DNA from: Giesbergeria sp.
GTDB lineage: Bacteria; Pseudomonadota; Gammaproteobacteria; Burkholderiales; Burkholderiaceae_C
Direction of reading: 5' to 3'
Length of the DNA: 11,068 nucleotides
NCBI GenBank assembly: GCA_030690515.1
Contig: JAUYGP010000022.1
Coordinates: 1 to 11,068, forward strand
Each line of letters begins with the position of its first letter. The first letter of the stretch is position 1. Below are positions 6,530-11,068 of this stretch, in pieces. Made by a program: the position numbers and the translations under genes. The notes under the pieces are model-generated. The model was not told the origin of the DNA. It searched no databases and was given only the letters and a program-made list of their open reading frames with translations.

Positions 6530-6766
6530 ATGCCGACAATTTTGAGATTGGATGGATTTCGGTTCTATTTTTATAGCCATGAGCCTAACGAGCCGCCCCA
6601 TGTGCATATCGACAAAGACGCAGCCACTGCCAAAGTGTGGTTGCATGATTCGAATGTTGCGCGCAGCATAGGCTTTTCTGCGCAAGATTTAGGCAAAATC
6701 CAACGGATGGTGAAAAGCCACCAATCTTCTTTAAAGGAGGCATGGAATGCATTCTTTGGCACCTGA
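6530..6766 (+). CDS. DUF4160 domain protein (first pair)
   Basis: This 78-residue protein spans the whole small DUF4160 family: N-terminal MPTILRLDGFRFYFYSHE, then the family's conserved histidine motif PPHVHI at residues 22-27, then AKVWLHDSNVARSIGF, and a helical end (KIQRMVKSHQSSLKEAWNAF). The biochemical function of the family is unknown to me. The gene overlaps the next one by 20 bases, and the downstream partner is a DUF2442 gene, a pairing that occurs again 0.7 kb further on. Its position between a HigB/HigA-type module and a BrnA-like stump suggests a toxin-antitoxin-like role, which is inference. Its GC content is lower than that of the flanking core genes. Confidence 0.85.
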   Translation: MPTILRLDGFRFYFYSHEPNEPPHVHIDKDAATAKVWLHDSNVARSIGFSAQDLGKIQRMVKSHQSSLKEAWNAFFGT

Positions 6767-7016
6767 AACCGACGTGCGCGCAATGAACGTGGTCTTGGAT
6801 GATGCGCGCTTGGTGGTCGATTTGATGGACGGGCGCACGATTGCGGTGCCGCTGGCGTGGTACCCCAGATTGGCCAATGCTACGCCCCAGCAGCGCAGCC
6901 ATTGGCAGCTGGCCGGTGGCGGCTACGGCATCCATTGGCCCGATATTGATGAAGATTTGAGCACCGAAGGGCTACTGCGCGGCGCCCGCGCGCCTCAGAT
7001 GGGCTTGCGGTCATGA
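6747..7016 (+). CDS. DUF2442 domain protein (first pair)
   Basis: This 89-residue protein has the DUF2442 pattern: VVLDDARLVVDLMDGRTIAV, then PLAWYPRLANAT, and GGYGIHWPDIDEDLSTEGLL near the end. The ATG at 6747 follows AAAGGAGG (6733-6740) by 6 bases, the best ribosome site in the island. The earlier ATG at 6742 is in another frame. It overlaps the DUF4160 gene by 20 bases, which implies translational coupling and probably matched amounts of the two products. The family is small and of unknown activity. By analogy with toxin-antitoxin operons it may be the antidote or partner of the DUF4160 protein, but the sequence does not show which role each plays. Confidence 0.85.
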   Translation: MHSLAPETDVRAMNVVLDDARLVVDLMDGRTIAVPLAWYPRLANATPQQRSHWQLAGGGYGIHWPDIDEDLSTEGLLRGARAPQMGLRS

Positions 7017-7047
7017 CCCGTCCGCATCATCAGCAAGAGTAAAACCA

Positions 7048-7173
7048 ATGAACGTGAAATCGCAAGATTCGCACAAACCCTGGGTTGACCCGGACGACGC
7101 ACCAGAGTTGACTCAAGATTTCTTCGAGCAGGGTGAGTGGAAAACAGGACGATATCAAGGACACCCACGTTAA
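7048..7173 (+). pseudogene. Truncated BrnA-like antitoxin gene
   Basis: The 41-codon frame from the ATG at 7048 encodes the N-terminus typical of BrnA-family antitoxins (PWVDPDDAPELTQDFFEQGE) and then stops at TAA (7171-7173). Full BrnA proteins continue with a ribbon-helix-helix part ending in a GWQTRIN-like motif, which is missing here. The break falls at AAGGACACCCAC (7157-7168), the core of the dispersed repeat, so the repeat probably replaced the 3' part. No BrnT toxin gene is present. A functional short peptide is possible but less likely. Confidence 0.6.
7156..7173 (+). repeat. Copy of the GGACACCCAC motif inside the BrnA-like stump
   Basis: AAGGACACCCAC is identical over 12 bases to the copies at 5513 and 6425, followed by GTTAA, which supplies the stop codon of the BrnA-like frame. 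It lies between the two DUF4160-DUF2442 pairs. Confidence 0.5.
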
Positions 7174-7222
7174 AGAGAAGCGTAAGCCGTCCAACATCGC
7201 CCTCATCCAAGAAGAACCGCTC

Positions 7223-7492
7223 GTGCCCATTCTCGCTACCTTCTTTGGCATCATCGTGCGTATGTGGCACGACGATCATCCGCCACCCCACATCCACGCT
7301 GCCTATCAAGGTTTTGAGGCGTTGATCGATATTCGAACAGGCACGATCACCGAAGGACGGCTGCCCAACAAGGCGGCCAGCATTGTCAAGGAGTGGTGTC
7401 AGCGCCACCAAGACGAACTCATGATCAATTGGGAGCGTGCGCAAAAGTTTGAGCCGCTCGAACGCATACCCGGAGCAGACCAAGATGCTTAA
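7223..7492 (+). CDS. DUF4160 domain protein (second pair)
   Basis: From the GTG at 7223 the product has 89 residues and matches the DUF4160 family from its first residues (VPILATFFGIIVRMWHDDH), with the histidine motif PPHIHA, then YQGFEALIDIRTG, and RLPNKAASIVKEWCQRHQDE. The frame is open back to a GTG at 7133, but those 30 extra residues overlap the BrnA-like stump in another frame and run through the repeat motif, so the shorter form is preferred. It is a distant relative of the first DUF4160 protein: PPH(V/I)H is shared, little else. Its stop overlaps the following DUF2442 start, repeating the arrangement of the first pair. Confidence 0.8.
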   Translation: MPILATFFGIIVRMWHDDHPPPHIHAAYQGFEALIDIRTGTITEGRLPNKAASIVKEWCQRHQDELMINWERAQKFEPLERIPGADQDA

Positions 7493-7733
7493 ATTACTTA
7501 CGGCCCGTTATGTGGGCAATTTTCAGATCAGGCTGGAGTTTTCTGACGCCACTTGCGGAGATTTTGATGGCCACACGCTGCTGCAGCGCATTGGGCCTTT
7601 GCTAGAGCCGCTGCGCGATGAGGCCTATTTTCAGCGCTGCTTTATCGACGCGGGCGCCCTGTGCTGGCCCAATGGGCTTGAGCTGTCGCCAGCGCGTTTG
7701 CGGCAAAACATCCGTTTGATTGAAACCGCCTGA
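7485..7733 (+). CDS. DUF2442 domain protein (second pair)
   Basis: The ATG at 7485 gives 82 residues that begin as DUF2442 proteins do (MLKLLTARYVGNFQIRLEFS), followed by DATCGDFDGHTLLQRIGPLL and the conserved end CFIDAGALCWPNGLELSP. GGAG (7472-7475) lies 9 bases upstream. The start overlaps the DUF4160 gene by 8 bases, so the two are coupled. The frame extends up to 7437, but the extra residues are not family-like. It differs strongly from the first DUF2442 protein, so the two pairs are not a recent duplication. The RAYT transposase gene begins 14 bases after its stop. Confidence 0.85.
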   Translation: MLKLLTARYVGNFQIRLEFSDATCGDFDGHTLLQRIGPLLEPLRDEAYFQRCFIDAGALCWPNGLELSPARLRQNIRLIETA

Positions 7734-7747
7734 GTGCGTAGCCCACC

Positions 7748-8890
7748 ATGACCCGCCCCCGCTCCGCCCTTATCTCGCTGGCCGACACGCCTTGGTACCA
7801 CGTCGTCAACCGCTGCGTGCGCCGCGCTTTTCTGTGCGGCCACGACGCCGCCACTGGCTGCAATTTCGAGCACCGCCGTGGCTGGATTGAAACGCGCATG
7901 CGCGAGCTGGCCTCGGTGTTTGCCATCGACGTGGCGGCCTATGCCGTCATGAGCAACCACTACCACATCGTGCTGCGTGTGGACGCCGAGCGCGCCCGCA
8001 CCTGGAGCACCGATGAAGTGCTGCGCCGCTGGACGCAGCTTTTCACCGGCCCGCTGCTGGTGCAGCGCTACCAGCAGCCAGCGCTGCGCGCCCTGATGGG
8101 CGAGGCCGAAATCGCCAAGGTGCACGAGATGGCCGACACCTACCGCGCCCGGCTGTTTGATGTGTCGTGGTACATGCGGGTGCTCAACGAGTCGATTGCC
8201 CGCCAGGCCAATGCCGAGGATGGCGTGAAGGGGCGCTTTTGGGAGGGGCGCTTCAAAAGCCAGGCGTTGCTGGACGAGCAGGCCCTGCTGGCTGCCATGG
8301 CGTATGTGGATTTGAACCCGGTGCGCGCGGGCATGGCCGAGTCGCTAGAGGGCAGTGCCCACACCTCGATTGCCGCCCGCCTGGGTGAACTTCGAGGCCA
8401 GCCGTTTGTGCCGGTGAATGCACCGCAGGCGTGCAGTGTGCGGCAAGCCGACGTGCCAGCTGTTGCCCAGGGCGCTACGCCGCTGCCCAGCCTGCTGCCA
8501 GAGCAGGCCCTGGCCGCCTTGCCAGAGGCGCCGCTGATGCCGTTCGACCCCACGGGCCGCTTTGCCCAGGGGGTGCCGTTCGGGTTGGCCGAATACCTGG
8601 ACCTGGTGGACACCGTGGGCCGCGTGGTGCACCCGAAAAAACGGGGCACCTTGGCGCACCATACGCCGCCGCTATTGCAGCGCCTGGACATGGATACCGA
8701 GGCGTTCATTGCCTGTGCAGACACGTTCTTTCGCACCTTTGCGCATGCCGTGGGCACCCCTGCCAGTCTCGTCAAACTGGCTGCCCAGCGGCAGGCCCGC
8801 GCCCTGCGTGGCATGGGCACAGCACGCCAGGTGCTGTACAGCCCGCAGAAGGGCGGGGCACAGAGGGCCTGCGGCCGATTGCAGTTCTAG
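7748..8890 (+). CDS. REP-associated tyrosine transposase (RAYT, Y1 transposase family)
   Basis: This 380-residue HUH endonuclease-like protein shows the RAYT features in order: DTPWYHVVNRCVRRAFL at residues 13-29, the paired histidines in MSNHYHIVLRV (H71 and H73), GRFWEGRFKSQALLDE, and YVDLNPVRAGM, whose tyrosine Y186 is in the most conserved tyrosine motif and may be the catalytic residue. A long C-terminal part carries EYLDLVDTVGRVVHPKKRGT (about residues 280-300), as in the longer proteobacterial members. RAYTs cleave and join single-stranded DNA at REP hairpins and are usually single-copy rather than typical insertion sequences. No insertion-sequence ends or target duplication were found. 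The dispersed motif nearby may be its substrate, which is inference. The gene is intact and as GC-rich as the core genome. Confidence 0.9.
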   Translation: MTRPRSALISLADTPWYHVVNRCVRRAFLCGHDAATGCNFEHRRGWIETRMRELASVFAIDVAAYAVMSNHYHIVLRVDAERARTWSTDEVLRRWTQLFTGPLLVQRYQQPALRALMGEAEIAKVHEMADTYRARLFDVSWYMRVLNESIARQANAEDGVKGRFWEGRFKSQALLDEQALLAAMAYVDLNPVRAGMAESLEGSAHTSIAARLGELRGQPFVPVNAPQACSVRQADVPAVAQGATPLPSLLPEQALAALPEAPLMPFDPTGRFAQGVPFGLAEYLDLVDTVGRVVHPKKRGTLAHHTPPLLQRLDMDTEAFIACADTFFRTFAHAVGTPASLVKLAAQRQARALRGMGTARQVLYSPQKGGAQRACGRLQF

Positions 8891-8966
8891 GCAAAATTAC
8901 CTGCCTGGCGACTTGCCTCCGTAGGGACATCGGCCTCTGCACAAAGAGTGGCGCCTGGGATGGGCC

Positions 8967-9001
8967 CCCTCTCCCCAACCCTCTCACGCGAGGGGAGAGG
9001 G
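8967..9001. repeat. CCCTCTCCCC/GGGGAGAGGG intergenic hairpin
   Basis: CCCTCTCCCC (8967-8976) and GGGGAGAGGG (8992-9001) form a perfect 10-base stem around a 15-base loop. From memory, near-identical hairpins are widespread between genes in beta- and gammaproteobacteria, where they act as REP-like repeats or weak terminators. It lies 76 bases after the RAYT stop. Confidence 0.65.
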
Positions 9002-9057
9002 AGTGCCAGGCCACAGCCTCCGCCAACCCTGTGAGGTATGTTCTTTATCAGGCAAAA

Positions 9058-9103
9058 TCAGGCTCTAACGCTTGCTGCAAAAGCGGTAGCAGCTATTTTT
9101 TTA
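9058..9103. repeat. Comamonadaceae-type intergenic repeat with terminator-like hairpin
   Basis: The segment CGCTTGCTGCAAAAGCGGTA (9069-9088) followed by GCAGCT and a run of seven Ts resembles a repeat that I recall as very common between genes in Acidovorax and relatives. GCTGC (9074-9078) pairs with GCAGC (9089-9093); alternatively CGCTT (9069-9073) pairs with AAGCG (9081-9085). The T-run (9096-9102) makes it a possible Rho-independent terminator for rightward transcription. Confidence 0.55.
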
Positions 9104-9261
9104 GGTAGTTTGTAGAACAATAGAACGGTACGGCAGGATGACAGCCACTTTCATTCATCGCATGTAACGGTTCTTCTGTAGGGCCCCATCCGTCGCTGAC
9201 GCGTCCAGGGTTACCTCCGACAACGGGTACCCGCTGTGCCAATTTTCTGAGATCACCATTC

Positions 9262-9492
9262 ATGCCCAACATCACGATCGACAACCGCGAATACGACCTC
9301 GATTCCCTCTCCCAAGAGGCCAAACAACAGTTGGAGATGCTCGTCGCCTGCGAGAACAGGCTGCGCGAGTTGCAGCGCGACACCCTGATCACCCAGACCG
9401 CCCGCAACGCCTACGCGGCGCAGCTCAAATCCTTGCTGCCCACGCCGCTGGAAACCGCGCTGGCGCAGGGCGAGACGCTGAAGTTCTCTTGA
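9262..9492 (+). CDS. Small DUF6447-like protein
   Basis: The 76-residue product begins MPNITIDNREYDLDSLSQEA and continues with a predicted helix rich in Gln, Leu and Arg (KQQLEMLVACENRLRELQRD) and QTARNAYAAQLKSLL. This layout, a short beta hairpin with I/V-T-I-D-x-x-x-Y followed by a coiled helix, fits the small DUF6447 family as I recall it; the family function is unknown. The ATG follows CACCATTC with only a weak GAG about 12 bases upstream. A second small gene starts 13 bases after its stop, so they may be co-transcribed. The 371-base gap before it holds only the two repeat hairpins and no clear promoter. Confidence 0.65.
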   Translation: MPNITIDNREYDLDSLSQEAKQQLEMLVACENRLRELQRDTLITQTARNAYAAQLKSLLPTPLETALAQGETLKFS

Positions 9493-9505
9493 AGCTGCAC
9501 CGCGT

Positions 9506-9760
9506 ATGAAACCCCCGGTCCGCATTCCCGGCCTGCCGGAGCACGACACCCTTGTGGGCGCAGGGCACCCTGTCATGGGGCTGCAGGCACCAAGCCCCGC
9601 GTTGCCAGACATTCTCGGTACCCGCGCCGTATGGCTTGCCCCCGATGCCTGCCTGGTGCGCAGCCACTTGCCGCAGCCTGCTGCCGAGCCCGTGGTGGTG
9701 CAGGTGGTGGGCGTAGCTGATTACGGCGATTGGGCTGGGGCGGTGCTGATGCTGGGCTGA
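9506..9760 (+). CDS. Hypothetical 84-residue protein
   Basis: I do not recognise this protein. It begins MKPPVRIPGLPEHDTLVGAG, contains a stretch that looks like a folded beta domain (TRAVWLAPDACLVRSHLP, then PVVVQVVGVADYGDWAGAVL), has one cysteine, and shows no signal peptide or membrane segment. It starts 13 bases after the DUF6447-like gene on the same strand. The third-position GC bias and protein-like composition favour a real gene. A minus-strand frame over the same bases (9573-9848) is proline- and arginine-rich and looks like its shadow. Confidence 0.5.
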   Translation: MKPPVRIPGLPEHDTLVGAGHPVMGLQAPSPALPDILGTRAVWLAPDACLVRSHLPQPAAEPVVVQVVGVADYGDWAGAVLMLG

Positions 9761-9860
9761 CCGTCAGCGTTCCACGCGGGCCCCATGGCTGATTGCCATT
9801 ATTTCCCCGGTGGTATGCCCGTTGGATGCGGTCGATGGTGCAGAGCACCGCGGTTTCAGC

Positions 9861-9899
9861 AACCTACCCGCCCCGGGTTCGACCTGGGCGGGTTGGGTT
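9861..9899. other. Long GC-rich hairpin between convergent genes
   Basis: AACC-t-ACCCGCCC on the left pairs with GGGCGGGT-tg-GGTT on the right, with an inner GGT-TCG-ACC stem, about 39 bases in all. It lies between the rightward 84-residue gene and the leftward 175-residue gene, 20 bases beyond the stop of the latter. It may serve as a two-way transcription stop, though neither side has a good T-run. It superficially resembles a T-arm but is not a tRNA. Confidence 0.4.
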
Positions 9900-9918
9900 T
9901 GTGGCGTGCCATCCGTTC

Positions 9919-10446
9919 TCAAAAAACCCCATCGCTGGCCCAAGGGGCGCGGGCGGCTTGAAGCGCGCCTGCAGCGTCGCGGTACACGGGGCAGTACAGG
10001 GTGGCGCTGTGGGCCAGCGTGTGCACGGTGATCAGAATGCATTCCCGGCGGCCGTCGGGCCGCAGGGCGGGCTGGGCATTGTCAGGGTATTGCAGGGGGG
10101 GGTCTGCGGGCACCAGGGCATGGCAGGCGTGCACCGCGATCTTGCACGGGCCGATCTGTTTGCGCAGCGCCTTGCCTTCTTCGCTCGCCGGGTCCAGTGT
10201 GCGGCGGATGAACGGGATGAGTTGGCCCGCGCTGGCCTGGTTGGCGTGGAACGTGGCCATGGCCTGCGTGCCAACCCGCGCAATTTTGCTGCTGGCGGCA
10301 TCGTCGCCTTGGGCGGGGCGCCCCACAAAAAATAGCTGTGGGGGCAAGTCTCCTTGCGAAGTCAGCATGCCGATGGCGATGCGGCTGCAGTGTTCGTAGG
10401 CGCTGCGTACCAGGGCGGTCGAGGGCGGGGTTGTTGTGTTGCTCAT
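9919..10446 (-). CDS. Hypothetical 175-residue protein
   Basis: I do not recognise this protein. Read leftward from the ATG at 10446-10444 it begins MSNTTTPPSTALVRSAYEHC and includes RIAIGMLTSQGDLPPQLFFV, AMATFHANQASAGQLIPFIR, KIAVHACHALVPAD and RRECILITVHTLAHSATLYC. The mix of helices and strands with no low-complexity bias indicates a real soluble protein, whereas the opposite-strand frame (9793-10335) is glycine-, alanine- and valine-rich shadow. The frame stays open up to 10566, but the upstream residues are not convincing and no ribosome site favours them. It ends with TGA at 9921-9919 and is convergent with the 84-residue gene. No promoter was identified in the 275 bases to its right. 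Confidence 0.65.
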   Translation of the reverse strand: MSNTTTPPSTALVRSAYEHCSRIAIGMLTSQGDLPPQLFFVGRPAQGDDAASSKIARVGTQAMATFHANQASAGQLIPFIRRTLDPASEEGKALRKQIGPCKIAVHACHALVPADPPLQYPDNAQPALRPDGRRECILITVHTLAHSATLYCPVYRDAAGALQAARAPWASDGVF

Positions 10447-10721
10447 GGGATTGCAATGGTATGGCACGATTTTCAATGATGACCTGCTTGCCAGCCTTGA
10501 GTCCTCGCGGATCAAGGTGGGCGCAGCGTACCCTGAAAACATCTGAGTAGCAAAATAAAGGAGCATGGAAAGGACATGGCATAAAAGGAGACTGGGCTAG
10601 GAGCAGCCGCACCGCCACGACCCAGAAGGAGAGGCCGGGGCAAGTGTCTTGTGTGGCAGGTGTAGCTTGTCAGCCGCGCATATAGTGAAGCAGTCATGTT
10701 GCGACTATTCCTGATCGCACT

Positions 10722-10858
10722 ATGACCACTGCAGCGGAGCAATTGGCCCAATTTGGCCTGGATGTGCCAACGGCACAGGTGTTTGCCTATTCCAATATCG
10801 AAAGCCGGCCAGCATCTATCCGGTGTTCAAGGCGCTGGGGCTGACCGAGGCCCAAAGA
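10722..10858 (+). pseudogene. Frameshifted 5' fragment of a gene, cut off by the repeat motif
   Basis: From the ATG at 10722 the frame reads MTTAAEQLAQFGLDVPTAQV, then FAYSNIES, and then turns to nonsense, stopping at 10842-10844. Shifting frame near 10805 restores a sensible continuation (ASIYPVFKALGLTEAQ) up to about 10856. It therefore looks like a gene start with a one-step frameshift. At 10862 the AAAAAGGGAC repeat begins and the coding potential ends. The helical pattern resembles N-termini that I associate with some betaproteobacterial secreted repeat proteins, but that family link is weak. No good promoter was found upstream. Confidence 0.5.
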
Positions 10859-10861
10859 TCT

Positions 10862-10910
10862 AAAAAGGGACGGACCAAAAAAGGGACAGCCACTTTTGTC
10901 CACTTTTGTC
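10862..10910 (+). repeat. Repeat cluster: two AAAAAGGGAC motifs and a tandem 10-mer
   Basis: AAAAAGGGACGGACC (10862-10876) is followed directly by AAAAAAGGGACAGCC (10877-10891) and a perfect tandem pair of CACTTTTGTC (10891-10900 and 10901-10910). The second unit aligns with the copies at 5510 and 6422 (GGACA, CCACTTT and GT in register), so it belongs to the same dispersed family. It ends the frameshifted gene fragment. Confidence 0.6.
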
Positions 10911-11068
10911 CGCTGCTTAGCTAAGGACATCCTGCATAACTCCTCACGGCGTGTGATGGCGCGGCCTCGGGCGGTCTGATCTGGGGGTGGCAGTGCGGCG
11001 TTGTCCAGAGCCCTGGGCGGTGGGCCGCGCAAGCCCGTGCCACGGCGCCGCCCCGGAGGCAGCATGAT

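Noticed and set aside
7133..7222. N-terminal extension of the second DUF4160 protein from the GTG at 7133
   Set aside because: The 30 residues are not family-like, overlap the BrnA-like frame and cross the repeat motif. The GTG at 7223 gives the family's usual N-terminus.
9871..9890. T-arm-like GGGTTCGACC sequence suggesting a tRNA or tmRNA end
   Set aside because: The stem around it does not pair as a T-arm should, no acceptor, anticodon or CCA part is present, and the bases belong to the longer hairpin.
9793..10335. 180-codon plus-strand open frame
   Set aside because: It opposes the minus-strand 175-residue protein, which has the better composition; this frame is rich in Gly, Ala, Arg and Val, as shadows are.
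10891..10910. Tandem CACTTTTGTC pair as a start of a CRISPR or satellite array
   Set aside because: Only two 10-base units with no spacers; better explained as part of the dispersed motif cluster.
10787..11065. 92-codon minus-strand open frame at the right edge
   Set aside because: It is rich in Pro and Arg, runs through the repeat cluster and matches no family I know. It might be the tail of a gene beyond the edge, but nothing supports that.

Overview
The window looks like a chromosomal segment of a high-GC betaproteobacterium, most likely Comamonadaceae (Acidovorax-like). This rests on gene family content, on the very GC-rich, codon-biased genes at both ends, and on two intergenic hairpin repeats (8967-9001 and 9058-9103) of kinds I recall as abundant in that family. 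No rRNA, tRNA, CRISPR array or replication origin was seen.

Left block (1-5451), surface and signalling. It starts inside a CHASE2-domain membrane protein with a C-terminal class III nucleotide cyclase domain. Next comes a TPR plus outer-membrane beta-barrel protein, almost contiguous with the cyclase gene. A 266-base control region follows, then a large cysteine-free, acidic repeat protein with RTX-type glycine/aspartate motifs and no Sec signal, which looks like a type I-secreted S-layer or adhesin protein. The control region holds a near-consensus CRP-type palindrome centred exactly 41.5 bases upstream of the start predicted from an extended -10 box. It also holds a second promoter-like sequence and a structured leader. 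Three hairpins, the last a clear Rho-independent terminator, close the block.

Middle block (5484-8890), accessory island. It holds a HigB/HigA-type toxin-antitoxin pair lying between two near-identical 42-base direct repeats, then two successive DUF4160-DUF2442 gene pairs. A 41-codon stump of a BrnA-like antitoxin sits between those pairs. A long REP-associated tyrosine transposase (RAYT) gene ends the block. Variants of one motif (roughly AAAAAGGACACCCACTTT) occur at 5484, 5510, 5562, 6422, 7156 and 10862-10910. They bound or interrupt genes, so this motif family appears to have shaped the island.

Right block (8891-11068), sparse and degraded. It holds the two repeat hairpins, a small coiled protein resembling DUF6447, an 84-residue unknown protein, a convergent minus-strand 175-residue unknown protein, and a frameshifted gene start cut short by another copy of the repeat motif. 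The last roughly 150 bases hold nothing I can assign.

Most notable points: the CRP-type promoter next to a cyclase gene in front of a surface-protein gene; a cyclase whose usual purine-recognition residues are all replaced; the tandem DUF4160-DUF2442 pairs, which behave like an undescribed two-gene module in toxin-antitoxin company; and the dispersed repeat associated with the RAYT gene.
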